Below are positions 14,437-23,580 of a stretch of DNA of 43,334 bases, piece after piece; position 1 is the stretch's first letter; the number at the start of each line of letters is the position of its first letter. A program made the position numbers and the translations under genes. The stretch lies in NCBI GenBank assembly GCA_964576475.1, contig CAZNVG010000006.1:1-43334 (forward strand), in the 5' to 3' direction. Source of the stretch: CAZNVG01 sp964576475 (GTDB lineage Bacteria > Patescibacteriota > Saccharimonadia > Saccharimonadales > CAZNVG01). A model generated the notes under the pieces. The model worked only from the letters and a program-made list of their open reading frames with translations, was not told the DNA's origin and made no database searches.

Positions 14437-16323
14437 ATGAATGCACAAACCATACGACAGAAATATTTCGAATTTTTTAAATCACGTGGGCACGCGATTA
14501 TACCGAGGGCACTACTTGTACCGCAAAATGATCCTTCGACTCTTTTCACGGGATCGGGTATGCAGCCACTTATTCCGTACCTCTTGGGCGAAACGCATCC
14601 TAGCGGCGTACGCCTGGTTGATAGCCAGACGTGCTTGCGTGCTATGGATATAGAAGACGTTGGAGATGATCGACACACCACGTTTTTTGAAATGCTAGGA
14701 AACTGGAGTCTCGGCGATTATTTCAAAAAAGAACAAATTGCTTGGTTTTTTGAATTCTTAGTTGATGTCGTGGGACTGGATCCAACAAAGATATACGTCA
14801 CGTGCTTTATTGGTGATGAGAAAAATGGTATCCCCCGTGACGAGGAAGCCGCCCATATATGGCAAGAGCTATTTAAGAGCAAGGGCATAGAAGCTCAAAT
14901 TGCAGAAATCGGCTCTCAAGAAGATGGTGACAAACGAGGTATTAAGCCGGGCGAGCGAATATTTTACTATGATGATGGCGAGAACTGGTGGTCGCGAGCA
15001 GGAGGTATTGAATCGACGCCGATAGGAGATCCTTGCGGTCCTGATTCTGAAGTTTTCTATGATTTTGGCGAACACAGTCACAAAGCCGGCTTCGGCGAAC
15101 CGCATCCAGCAAGTGATTCTGGTCGTTTCGTTGAGATTGGCAACCAGGTGTTCATGCAGTATCGACGAACCGAACATGGCTTTGAAAAATTAGCAAAACC
15201 AAATGTCGACTTTGGCGGCGGGCTAGAACGTATTGCGCAGGCTGCCATAGACTCATCAGATATGTTCCGCATCAGCATTTTGTGGCCTATTATTGAAAAA
15301 CTGCAAGTTTTAAGTGGTAAAAACTACGACCTACACCGTGTCAGCATGCAGGTGATAGCAGACCATCTTCGTGCTGCAAGTTTCCTAGCAGTAGACGGCA
15401 TAAGCCCTAGCAACAAAGAACAGGGCTACGTTATGCGACGATTAGTTCGACGTGCAATTCGTCAAGCATTCGACCTTGGTATTGAGCAAAATTTCTTGGA
15501 GCAAGTCGTTCCTGTCATAGTCGACCTGTACATCGATGATTACCCGGAAGTGTCAGCAAACAAACAAGCTGTCATAGATGTGCTAATCCGCGAAGAAAAG
15601 GTATTTCGTCAAACTCTACGTAAAGGAATCCATGAGTTTAGTAAACTAACGAGTAACGGACTGAGCGGTGAAGAAGTATTCAAACTCTATGACACGTACG
15701 GTTTTCCTGTAGAACTGTCTGTCGAAGAGGCGTACAAACAGTCGGTCAAAGTTGACGAAAACTGGCAGAAGCAATTCGAGCAACTTATGAATGAGCAGAA
15801 AAGCCGTAGCCAAACCGCAAGTAAGGGTGCCTTCAAGGGTGGGCTTGGTGGTCAAACCCTACAGCACAAAAAATATCACACCGCTACCCACTTGATGTAC
15901 CAGGCTTTGCGTGACGTGCTCGGCGATCATGTCATCCAACGCGGCAGCAATATAACAGAAGAGCGGCTTCGATTTGATTTCAGTCATCCACAAAAAGTAA
16001 CACGCGAGGAACTGGAGCAAGTAGAAGCCATAGTTAACGAGCAAATTGCAAAAGATCTGAAAGTAAGCTGGGCGGAGTATCCAACTCCAGAAGCAACGGG
16101 GCCTCTTGGCGCACTTGGACAGTTTGGTGACAGATATGGCGATACGGTGAAGGTATATAAGATGATCGCAGACAATGAGGACAAACCGTTTAGTTTTGAA
16201 ATATGCGGCGGTCCACACGTTGATCACACATTACAATTGTTTGAAGACGGTAAACGTTTCAAAATTCTAAAAGAAGAAGCAAGCTCCGCTGGCGTGCGTC
16301 GAATCAAAGCTGCGCTAGTTTAA
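14437..16323 (+). CDS. alaS: Alanyl-tRNA synthetase, minimal form
   Basis: Charges tRNA-Ala. The 628-residue protein is far below the usual ~875. Residues 1-440 are the class II catalytic and tRNA-recognition core (FTGSGMQPLIPYLLG, FFEMLGNWSLGDYF, GGGLERIAQ). Residues 478-628 are the editing domain with HTATH (481-485) and CGGPH (590-594; usually CGGTH). The beta-barrel subdomain normally placed between core and editing is replaced by a linker of about 15 residues, and the C-terminal C-Ala domain is absent. The ATG at 14437 matches the family N-terminus and the -10. Confidence 0.96.
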   Translation: MNAQTIRQKYFEFFKSRGHAIIPRALLVPQNDPSTLFTGSGMQPLIPYLLGETHPSGVRLVDSQTCLRAMDIEDVGDDRHTTFFEMLGNWSLGDYFKKEQIAWFFEFLVDVVGLDPTKIYVTCFIGDEKNGIPRDEEAAHIWQELFKSKGIEAQIAEIGSQEDGDKRGIKPGERIFYYDDGENWWSRAGGIESTPIGDPCGPDSEVFYDFGEHSHKAGFGEPHPASDSGRFVEIGNQVFMQYRRTEHGFEKLAKPNVDFGGGLERIAQAAIDSSDMFRISILWPIIEKLQVLSGKNYDLHRVSMQVIADHLRAASFLAVDGISPSNKEQGYVMRRLVRRAIRQAFDLGIEQNFLEQVVPVIVDLYIDDYPEVSANKQAVIDVLIREEKVFRQTLRKGIHEFSKLTSNGLSGEEVFKLYDTYGFPVELSVEEAYKQSVKVDENWQKQFEQLMNEQKSRSQTASKGAFKGGLGGQTLQHKKYHTATHLMYQALRDVLGDHVIQRGSNITEERLRFDFSHPQKVTREELEQVEAIVNEQIAKDLKVSWAEYPTPEATGPLGALGQFGDRYGDTVKVYKMIADNEDKPFSFEICGGPHVDHTLQLFEDGKRFKILKEEASSAGVRRIKAALV

Positions 16324-16379
16324 ACGCTAACAATTTCAAAAAAGTAGGATTTTATTTAAAAAAGCTTGCATAGGGTTGA

Positions 16380-16416
16380 TATACTAGTAGTACGAAACTA
16401 ATAAACAAACACGAGG
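16380..16416 (+). promoter_or_regulatory. -10 element and Shine-Dalgarno of the small orphan gene
   Basis: TATACT (16380-16385) and GAGG (16413-16416), the latter 8 nt before ATG 16425. Confidence 0.5.
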
Positions 16417-16424
16417 TCTAAATC

Positions 16425-16739
16425 ATGGCTGCACCAGGTGAATTGTATCGTCGCGCAAATGTATCAGATGAACATAAACTTCGTTTCGAAGTTGTTATGG
16501 ATTCTGCAATTGATTCACCAGTGTGCAAAAAGGCCCTCATGTCAGACGAATGTCGAGAGTTAGGAATTCGCGTCGACACCGATGCTACAATCGGACACTT
16601 TGCTGTTGTGCTGACAGGAGAAAATCGTGATTCTCTTAGCAGGCAATGGCTAGTGGTTACCGATGTAGTTATCGGGCAAATATTTGACGAGCATCATCAA
16701 CCGCTCGCCACTCCACTAGAGCTACCCGCAACCGGCTGA
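16425..16739 (+). CDS. Small conserved-looking protein of unknown function
   Basis: A 104-residue soluble protein I do not recognise. It has no signal peptide or membrane segment; residues 17-80 look like an alpha/beta domain. It ends in LPATG, which resembles a sortase motif, but the hydrophobic and charged tail a sortase substrate needs is missing. It has its own -10 and Shine-Dalgarno and lies 23 nt before ftsA, whose promoter is separate. Confidence 0.7.
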   Translation: MAAPGELYRRANVSDEHKLRFEVVMDSAIDSPVCKKALMSDECRELGIRVDTDATIGHFAVVLTGENRDSLSRQWLVVTDVVIGQIFDEHHQPLATPLELPATG

Positions 16740-16746
16740 TCTGGTG

Positions 16747-16752
16747 TATAAT
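16747..16752 (+). promoter_or_regulatory. -10 element of ftsA
   Basis: Perfect TATAAT ending 10 nt before ATG 16763; no Shine-Dalgarno, predicted leader about 4 nt. Confidence 0.6.
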
Positions 16753-16762
16753 CGTAACCAGT

Positions 16763-18043
16763 ATGGTTCTGAAGAACATAAAAAAACTAAAGTCGTTAAA
16801 AAAACAGTTACCACACCGTGACAATTTGCTGGTCGCGCTTGATATAGGTACGGAAAATGTCAAGGCGCTTATCGGAAAAGTTGTTGGAGGTGATATTGAG
16901 ATTATTGGTGTTGGACGAGCTCACCAAGGGCTGAGTGATATGTCATCAGGTGCAATCGCAGACATCAGCGGTGTCGTAGCAAACTGCGATAAGGCACTGG
17001 CAGAGGCCGAGGAAATGGCAGGTGTTAGCGCGAAAGCAGCAGTTGTTGGCATTGCCGGTGAACTTGTAAAAGGAGCTTCTACGACAGTGCGTTTTCGTCG
17101 TCGTGACGCGACTCAGGCGATTGACATGGATGAGATGGAGCGAATCGTTAAGCTTATCCAAGATCGTGCCTACGATGCCGCTAAAAACCAATTAGGCTGG
17201 GAAATAGGAAATAAAGACGTGGAAGTGCGTCTTGTTAACAGCGCCATAGTAAGCATGTCTATTGACGGACAGCGCATTACAAACCCCATAGGATTTCAGG
17301 GGCGCGATCTAGCGATACAGCTCTACACCGCTTTTGCGCCGCTTGTGCATATTGGAGCCCTCGAACAAGTGTGCAAGGAACTGGAGCTCGACCTAGTCGC
17401 AGTAACGGCAGAGCCTTTTGCAGTTGCTCGATCAGTGATCGGCAATGATTCAACAACAAGTTTCAGCGCTATTTTGATCGATGTGGGCGGCGGAACTACT
17501 GATATTGCGATTGTGAACGATGGCGGCGTCGAGGGAACTAAAATGTTTGGCATTGGCGGTCGTAGCTACACACGAACACTAGCCAATGAGCTCGGCGTGG
17601 ACTTTGAAATGGCAGAGAAGTTAAAGCTCGCACTGGCTGGTCATGAGCTGCCCGAGAAAAGACGTACAACTATTGAATCAGCACTTAGTAAGACGCTTGA
17701 TGTATGGATGTCTGGAGTAGAGTTAGGGCTTAGTGAGTTTGATAAGCTAGAGCACTTACCCCGTAAAATTTTGCTATGCGGTGGAGGCTCCAGTCTTGAT
17801 ATTTTAGTCGAGGCGCTAGAGCAAAAAGAATGGTACAGAGATCTGCCATTTACGCGTAAGCCGATCGTTGAGCATATCAAGCCAGAACAAGTAGTTGGTA
17901 TCGTTGACAAGACTGACGCGATCAAAGATCATACAGTCATAACCGCAATGGGGTTACTTAGAGTAGGCGTTGATACTATAGGCGACGTCGATAACGATCA
18001 GGCATCAATCAAACAGCGACTTAACAGGCTATTATCTATATAA
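16763..18043 (+). CDS. ftsA: Cell division protein FtsA
   Basis: An actin-family ATPase that ties FtsZ filaments to the membrane. The 426-residue protein shows phosphate-1 ALDIGTENVKALIG, the SHS2/1C region (GVVANCDKALAEAEEMAGV), phosphate-2 LIDVGGGTTDIAIV, and adenosine motif ILLCGGGSSL. The C-terminus (SIKQRLNRLLSI) can form the amphipathic membrane-targeting helix expected of FtsA. PilM is the alternative; the helix and the mltG/ruvX neighbourhood favour FtsA. ftsZ is not in the window. Confidence 0.87.
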   Translation: MVLKNIKKLKSLKKQLPHRDNLLVALDIGTENVKALIGKVVGGDIEIIGVGRAHQGLSDMSSGAIADISGVVANCDKALAEAEEMAGVSAKAAVVGIAGELVKGASTTVRFRRRDATQAIDMDEMERIVKLIQDRAYDAAKNQLGWEIGNKDVEVRLVNSAIVSMSIDGQRITNPIGFQGRDLAIQLYTAFAPLVHIGALEQVCKELELDLVAVTAEPFAVARSVIGNDSTTSFSAILIDVGGGTTDIAIVNDGGVEGTKMFGIGGRSYTRTLANELGVDFEMAEKLKLALAGHELPEKRRTTIESALSKTLDVWMSGVELGLSEFDKLEHLPRKILLCGGGSSLDILVEALEQKEWYRDLPFTRKPIVEHIKPEQVVGIVDKTDAIKDHTVITAMGLLRVGVDTIGDVDNDQASIKQRLNRLLSI

Positions 18044-18044
18044 T
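18039..18044 (+). promoter_or_regulatory. -10 element inside the ftsA stop region
   Basis: TATAAT overlaps the ftsA TAA and ends 6 nt before ATG 18051, suggesting an internal promoter giving a leaderless mRNA. Confidence 0.5.
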
Positions 18045-18050
18045 CAGATT

Positions 18051-19727
18051 ATGACGACACCAAAACGAGAAATTATTTACATCGATATTGAAGACGAAAT
18101 AACGTCTATCATTGATAAGGTTGTCTCTGCAGATTCGAAAATATTAGGTCTGGTCCCACCAAAACGCGCCTCAATGCTGCAGTCGATCGTAAATATGAAG
18201 CTTTTGAAGCGTTCGGCAGATCAGGCAGGTAAGAAAATCGTTCTTGTTACCAATGAATCAAGTCTCTTGCCGCTGGCGGGTCTTGCAGGAGTGTATGTTG
18301 CGAAAAATTTGCAGTCTCGACCGTATATTCCAAAGTCTCCAGGTGAGCGCGAAGAAGAGACTAATACAGATGAGCTTGAAGTTAAAGAAGCTGACAGTAG
18401 TGTTGGTGCGCTGGCTGCGGCTAGCGGTAAGGAAGTTCCTCTCAAAGAGAATATCGACGAGCTACCTGAGGACGTGCCTGAGGATTTGGGAGAACTCCCA
18501 GAAGATAAACCTGTAGTAACAAAGAAGAAATCAAAGAAAGACAAGTCACCTAAAATACCTAATTTCAATAGCTTCAGAACTCGAGTGCTACTTGTCGGCG
18601 GTATCTTTGCGCTCATTCTTGTAGGGTATTTTGTGCTCTATCGTGTACTTCCTAAAGGTTCTGTCGAAGTCAAAGCTGAAACCTCACGGGTACCAGTTTC
18701 CGGCTCGATAAGTGCCGCACTATCCGCTAAGTCTGATGATGTGGACAAGGCTATACTGCAGTCAGAAAACAAGCAGATTCAAAAGACCCTATCTCAGGAT
18801 TTTAGCGCGACAGGCACCAAGAACACCGGAAATAAAGCCACGGGAACGATGACGGTCACGAACTGCGACAGTACTGATTCGATTACCCTGCCGGCAGGTA
18901 CATCCTTTACGGCTGGCAACTTTGTCTTTAAAAGCACTGCCGCAGCCACGATACCTGGTAGTGGGTTTTCGGGTGGAGGAAAAGTCTGTAAGAGTGACGG
19001 CAAAGCGACTATTAACGTAACTGCCGACCAAGCAGGAGACACATATAACCTAGGTCCAAGAGCATACACAGTAAGTGGCGTGTCTGCTAATGTCACTGCG
19101 TCGGGAGCACAAATGGCTGGTGGCACAACGCAGAACGTAAAGGTGGTGAGCGAAGAAGACGTCAATGCTGCAAAGCAAAAGATAGCAGGGCTAGATAGCA
19201 GCGAGGTTAAAGATGAACTCACAAAGCAATTTGGTGATAGCTTCGTAATAGTCGACAGCAGCTTTACGAACTCACAAGGGCAAGCGACAATTTCGCCTGC
19301 TGTTGGTGCTGAAGGTGAGAGCGGTAAAGTTACGCTTAGTGTTACGTACAACCTACTAGGAATTCGAAAAGACAGCCTGCGCAACTACATAGAAAATCTT
19401 GCTAAGAAACAATACGATGCTGATCAGCAAAAGGTCTACGATGACGGTATCAAGAACGCTGTTCTTAAACTCGACAAAAAAGTAGACGACAACAACTATA
19501 CTGTGAGTCTCAGCACGGATGTCTATGTGGGTCCTCAGATAAGCGAAAGTGAATTGGCTGAAAAGATCTCTGGAAAGCGCGTTGGCGAGGCCGAGGAACT
19601 GATACGAAAGACTCCTGGTGTACGGGATGTGCGGGTACGTGTTTCACCGTTCTACGTAAAAACACTGCCAAAACCTGCTAAAATTAGTGTTACCTTTGAT
19701 GTCGAACCAATCACCACAAGTCAATAA
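18051..19727 (+). CDS. Single-pass membrane protein with baseplate-J-like extracellular part
   Basis: 558 residues: a cytoplasmic alpha/beta N-terminus (1-95), an acidic disordered stretch (100-170), one membrane segment (178-200), and a long extracellular region. Residues about 255-350 are Thr/Ser/Gly-rich and carry LPAGTSFTAGNFVFKS, which resembles baseplate-J/gp47-type domains often annotated in CPR genomes; no phage genes lie nearby. It follows ftsA by 7 nt and overlaps ruvX. A role in division-site or surface architecture is inference. Confidence 0.75.
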   Translation: MTTPKREIIYIDIEDEITSIIDKVVSADSKILGLVPPKRASMLQSIVNMKLLKRSADQAGKKIVLVTNESSLLPLAGLAGVYVAKNLQSRPYIPKSPGEREEETNTDELEVKEADSSVGALAAASGKEVPLKENIDELPEDVPEDLGELPEDKPVVTKKKSKKDKSPKIPNFNSFRTRVLLVGGIFALILVGYFVLYRVLPKGSVEVKAETSRVPVSGSISAALSAKSDDVDKAILQSENKQIQKTLSQDFSATGTKNTGNKATGTMTVTNCDSTDSITLPAGTSFTAGNFVFKSTAAATIPGSGFSGGGKVCKSDGKATINVTADQAGDTYNLGPRAYTVSGVSANVTASGAQMAGGTTQNVKVVSEEDVNAAKQKIAGLDSSEVKDELTKQFGDSFVIVDSSFTNSQGQATISPAVGAEGESGKVTLSVTYNLLGIRKDSLRNYIENLAKKQYDADQQKVYDDGIKNAVLKLDKKVDDNNYTVSLSTDVYVGPQISESELAEKISGKRVGEAEELIRKTPGVRDVRVRVSPFYVKTLPKPAKISVTFDVEPITTSQ

Positions 19728-20121
19728 TTATCTCGGTATAGATTACGGAGAAAAACGAGTAGGCGTGGCGCGAGCTAGTGCGGTTGCACGTCTGCCCGAG
19801 CCGCTAATAACACTGCCAAACAGCGAACACATTATTGAAGACGTCATTGCGCTTGCAGAACAAGAAGACGCAGACGTCGTCGTCGTGGGTTATCCACGCG
19901 GTCTTGATGGGCAAATTACTGAGCAAACTCGCAAGGTACAATTATTTATTGACCAACTCCAGGCTGCCGGCGTCACAACTGCAGTCATAGACGAGGCGGG
20001 GACGTCTGTGGCGGCAAGTGAATACCTGCGCAGCAAGGATCGTCCTCACTGGAAACATGAGGGAATTGACGCGATAGCAGCAGTAATTCTATTAACTGAT
20101 TATTTGGAGCATCATTCATGA
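19699..20121 (+). CDS. ruvX: Putative pre-16S rRNA nuclease (YqgF/RuvX family)
   Basis: A 140-residue RNase H-fold protein for 16S rRNA 5'-end maturation. N-terminal GIDYGEKRVGVA is the family signature (catalytic Asp), followed by VVVGYPRGLDG and, near the C-terminus, DEAGTSVAA and GIDAIAAVILL. ATG 19699 is chosen; GTG and TTG codons lie 12 and 3 nt further upstream but add nothing the family has. It overlaps the preceding gene by 29 nt and mltG by ATGA. Confidence 0.9.
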   Translation: MSNQSPQVNNYLGIDYGEKRVGVARASAVARLPEPLITLPNSEHIIEDVIALAEQEDADVVVVGYPRGLDGQITEQTRKVQLFIDQLQAAGVTTAVIDEAGTSVAASEYLRSKDRPHWKHEGIDAIAAVILLTDYLEHHS

Positions 20122-21170
20122 AAATTCCACCACGACCTGATTCAGTACCAAAGAAACGGATCGCACTTATCGTAGCCATAGCCTTAGGTGTTATTGTTCT
20201 GCTCATTGCTGCCGGTATTGCTGGTGCGCAAATTTGGTATAGCGAAAACCTCAAACCTGTAAGCTCGCAACCAAAAGATATTGTGTTGACTATCGAAACA
20301 GGAACACCTGTAAAAGAAATCGGGCAGCAGCTAGAAAAGAATGGCGTTATTAGAAGTGCGCGAGCTTTTGAATGGTATACAACACGGCAAGGTGTGCGCG
20401 GTAAACTGCAAGCAGGCACCTACAAGTTTTCCCCTAACTTATCGACGAAGAGGATTACGCAGATGCTGACTGATGGTGAAGTAGACACATCATACGTAAC
20501 AATACTTTCTGGCAAACGGCTTGATGAGCTCACTAAAGATTTCCAGAAAGCAGGCTTCAGCAGTGAAGATATCAAAGCTGGCCTTGAACCAAATCAGTAC
20601 AGATCGCATCGTTCACTAAAAGACCTACCAGAAGGCCAAACGCTTGAGGGCTATGTATACCCTGAGAAGTTTCAGATTCTAACTACTTCTACGGTTAAGG
20701 ACATTGTGGAGCGGTCGCTTGCTGAACTTGACGCTGTGTTTACGCCCGACATGGAGCAAAAGCTATCAGCGCAAGGTTTTAACTTCCATCAGGCTGTTAC
20801 ACTTGCCTCTATAATCGAAAAAGAAACGAGCACACTCAAAGATAGGCCTATAGTTTCGCAGGTATTTCAGAAGCGACTAAAAGAAGATATGCCACTCGGC
20901 AGTGATGTAACCTTTATCTACGCAGCTGCAATCACCGGACAAGAAGCAACACCAGGACTAGATTCCCCATACAACACACGCAAAGTAAAAGGATTGCCAC
21001 CAGGACCAATAAGTAATTTCACACTCAGCAGCTTGGAGGCTGTGGCGTCGCCTGCAACTAGCGATTACCTCTACTTTGTAGCTGGCGATGACGGCACTAC
21101 GTATTACGGAAAAACAATTGATGAACACAACAAAAATATTTCTGCCCACTGCACAAAGCTTTGTCAATGA
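20118..21170 (+). CDS. mltG: Endolytic transglycosylase MltG (YceG family)
   Basis: Cuts nascent glycan strands and sets their length. The 350-residue protein has an N-terminal membrane anchor (about 14-38), a LysM-like segment, LEGYVYPEKF (177-186), and the catalytic Glu234 in ASIIEKETS; VKGLPPGPISN closes the family signature. Translation is coupled to ruvX by the ATGA overlap. The ruvX-mltG pair near ftsA is a common arrangement in cell-wall clusters. Confidence 0.94.
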   Translation: MKIPPRPDSVPKKRIALIVAIALGVIVLLIAAGIAGAQIWYSENLKPVSSQPKDIVLTIETGTPVKEIGQQLEKNGVIRSARAFEWYTTRQGVRGKLQAGTYKFSPNLSTKRITQMLTDGEVDTSYVTILSGKRLDELTKDFQKAGFSSEDIKAGLEPNQYRSHRSLKDLPEGQTLEGYVYPEKFQILTTSTVKDIVERSLAELDAVFTPDMEQKLSAQGFNFHQAVTLASIIEKETSTLKDRPIVSQVFQKRLKEDMPLGSDVTFIYAAAITGQEATPGLDSPYNTRKVKGLPPGPISNFTLSSLEAVASPATSDYLYFVAGDDGTTYYGKTIDEHNKNISAHCTKLCQ

Positions 21171-21203
21171 CCAACGCGCCGCTTAATTACGTTTCATATC
21201 TGG

Positions 21204-21209
21204 TAAGAT
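21204..21209 (+). promoter_or_regulatory. -10 element of rmuC
   Basis: TAAGAT ends 6 nt before ATG 21216; predicted leaderless. Confidence 0.5.
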
Positions 21210-21215
21210 AAAGGC

Positions 21216-22406
21216 ATGCAAGTTGTGCTTATTATTTTGGTCGCGTGTAATATTTTGCTTATGCTCTATGTAATGAGCAGAGGCAAGGGCGATGTTGACC
21301 AAACGCTTCGCGCAGAACTCGAGAAAAATCGTAAGGAGTTAATAGCTTCGAACAAGGAACTTAGGCTAGAGTTGACGGCAGGTATGGAAACGAGTCGCGA
21401 TAAGCTAGATGCGCGATTAGAGAAGATCAGCGATAAAAGTGACCAGAAACTCGAGCTTATCCGTACGACAGTTGAAAAACGACTGGAAATGGTTCAGAAG
21501 GATAATGCTGATAAGCTCGAGAAAATGCGCGTGACTGTTGACGAGAAGCTACAGAGTACGCTTGAAAAACGTTTGGGCGAGAGTTTCAAGCTTGTGAGTG
21601 AACGACTAGAAAAAGTTCAGCGCGGACTTGGTGAAATGCAGACGCTCGCTTCAGATGTCAGCGATTTCAAGCGAGTACTCACAAACGTTAAAACTCGCGG
21701 AACCTGGGGCGAAGTTCAATTAGAGAGCCTGCTAGAACAAGTATTCATCAAAGACCACTACGAGAAACAAGTAGTGTTGGGCAAATCAAGCCGGGAGGCA
21801 GTTGATTTCGCAATTAAGCTACCCGATAAGAGCTCAAAGAACGGGTTTATTTACCTGCCGATTGATGCAAAATTTCCTCTTGAGGACTACCAGCGTCTCG
21901 TCGTAGCACAAGAGAAAGGCGACGCCGAAACAGCCATGCTGGCGGCGAAGGCACTGGTTGCGAGGGTTAAGATTGAAGCCAAGTCGATTAAGGAAAAGTA
22001 TATCCAGCCACCCATCACAACTGACTTTGCTGTTTTGTATGTACCTACTGAAGGAATTTTTGCCGAGATTCTTCGTGCACCAGGACTTTTTGAGTTACTA
22101 CAGAGTGAATACCGAGTAACGATTGCAGGTCCAACAACCATCGCTGCAATACTTAACAGTTATCAACTGGGCTTCCGAACATTGGCGATTGCTGAGCAAA
22201 CTTCTCAGGTATGGGAATTACTTACGACCGTTAAAGGTGAATTTGGTAAATTCGGCGACATGCTCGAAAAAGCGCGAGAGAAAATAGATCAGGCAGGCAA
22301 GACGCTCGACTCAGCAAGCACAAAATCCCGGACTATCGAACGGAAACTGGGAAAGGTGCAGCAATTAGCTGGTAAAATCGAAGACGAAGCACTAGAGCTC
22401 GAATAA
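21216..22406 (+). CDS. rmuC: RmuC family DNA recombination protein
   Basis: 396 residues: an N-terminal membrane segment (about 3-20), a long coiled coil (25-150), then the RmuC domain (TRGTWGEVQLESLLEQ, LPIDAKFPLEDYQRL, TEGIFAEILR), a PD-(D/E)XK-related fold, and a C-terminal coiled coil. E. coli RmuC limits inversions at short inverted repeats. It leads a cluster with ndh (13 nt) and the aminopeptidase. Confidence 0.92.
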   Translation: MQVVLIILVACNILLMLYVMSRGKGDVDQTLRAELEKNRKELIASNKELRLELTAGMETSRDKLDARLEKISDKSDQKLELIRTTVEKRLEMVQKDNADKLEKMRVTVDEKLQSTLEKRLGESFKLVSERLEKVQRGLGEMQTLASDVSDFKRVLTNVKTRGTWGEVQLESLLEQVFIKDHYEKQVVLGKSSREAVDFAIKLPDKSSKNGFIYLPIDAKFPLEDYQRLVVAQEKGDAETAMLAAKALVARVKIEAKSIKEKYIQPPITTDFAVLYVPTEGIFAEILRAPGLFELLQSEYRVTIAGPTTIAAILNSYQLGFRTLAIAEQTSQVWELLTTVKGEFGKFGDMLEKAREKIDQAGKTLDSASTKSRTIERKLGKVQQLAGKIEDEALELE

Positions 22407-22419
22407 ACAGGAAACATAC

Positions 22420-23580
22420 ATGAAAGTAGTTATTGTCGGCGGGGGATTTGGTGGAGTCAAAACAGCCTTGGGGCTCATGAATAAGCCGGGTATTTCAGTG
22501 ACGCTTGTGACACAGCATGCAAACTTCGAGTACCACGGAGCTTTATATCGCTCCGCAACTGGGCATAGCCCCAAAGAAGTCGTCATTCCACTTCACGAAA
22601 TATTTGAAGGTGCCAAGAATATTAAAGTAGTACTAGACACAGCGACCCGCATTGACGCGGAGAACCGATGCGTTCACGGCGAACTTGGCGAGCAGTATGA
22701 ATATGACTTCGCTGTACTCGCTCTTGGTAATCAGATTAATTACTTTGGTATTAAAGGCATGGAAGAAAATGCGCTCCACATGGACACTATCGCCGCCACG
22801 CTTGCTTTGCGTGAGAGACTCATCGATCTATGCACCAATGGTAAAAAAACCGTTAAGATCGTCGTCATAGGTGCGGGACCTTCAGGAGTTGAACTTTCTG
22901 GCGAAGTTGGACATTTTGCAGAGCGAATAGCGCAGCGGCACGCCCGGCCGCTACCGAAGCTTCAGATAACGTTAGTCGAAGGAGCTGATCGTGTACTGCC
23001 AACATTGAGTGAAGTTGCATCTCGGAAGTCTGCACGACGACTAAGAAAGCTCGGTGTAAAACTGAAACTTAATACGAGAGTTGATTCATGCGAACCGGGT
23101 AAAGTTTGCGTTAGTGGTGCTGATCTAAAAGCAGATCTAATCGTTTGGACGGCTGGAAGTAGTCCATCGAGTTTTCTATCCAAAAACAGCGATGTTTTCC
23201 AGCTTGACCGTGGTCGTGCAAAGGTTGATTCACATCTTCGTGCAGTCGGTCAGCCACACATCTATGTGCTTGGTGATAACGCTGCGACACCATATGCGGG
23301 CATGGCGCAGACCGCGCTTCACAATGCCATATACGTTGCTAACGATATCCTTGCAAACCAGCACCAGAAACGACACATGGACTACAAACCTAAGCCTCCG
23401 ATTTACGTCGTACCAATTGGTCCCCGCTGGGCAGTATTTCAATCGGGCAAAAAAGTACGATCAGGCGCTTTCGGATGGGCGGTACGGCGAAAAGCTGACA
23501 TGGAAATCTTTAGATCCTTCGAACCATATGCTAAGGCAATTCAGCTATGGCGCGCAGGTAACGAAATGAGCGACATTTGA
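22420..23580 (+). CDS. ndh: Type II NADH dehydrogenase-like FAD oxidoreductase
   Basis: A 386-residue two-dinucleotide-fold flavoprotein: FAD site VVIVGGGFGGVKTALGL at the N-terminus, NADH site VVIGAGPSGVELSGEVGHFA (about 148-167), and the second FAD motif IYVLGDNAATPYAGMAQTA. NDH-2 passes electrons from NADH to quinone at the membrane without pumping protons; sulfide:quinone reductase-like relatives are an alternative. AGGA lies 9 nt before the ATG. The TGA overlaps the next gene's TTG. Confidence 0.82.
   Translation: MKVVIVGGGFGGVKTALGLMNKPGISVTLVTQHANFEYHGALYRSATGHSPKEVVIPLHEIFEGAKNIKVVLDTATRIDAENRCVHGELGEQYEYDFAVLALGNQINYFGIKGMEENALHMDTIAATLALRERLIDLCTNGKKTVKIVVIGAGPSGVELSGEVGHFAERIAQRHARPLPKLQITLVEGADRVLPTLSEVASRKSARRLRKLGVKLKLNTRVDSCEPGKVCVSGADLKADLIVWTAGSSPSSFLSKNSDVFQLDRGRAKVDSHLRAVGQPHIYVLGDNAATPYAGMAQTALHNAIYVANDILANQHQKRHMDYKPKPPIYVVPIGPRWAVFQSGKKVRSGAFGWAVRRKADMEIFRSFEPYAKAIQLWRAGNEMSDI

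Noticed and set aside
16725..16739. LPATG at the C-terminus of the 104-residue protein as a sortase signal
   Set aside because: No signal peptide, no hydrophobic segment and no basic tail follow; a chance match despite a sortase gene in the window.
18794..19384. 196-residue antisense frame within the baseplate-like gene
   Set aside because: Shadow of the Thr/Ser/Gly-rich coding region; Pro/Ser/Leu-rich with no start signal.
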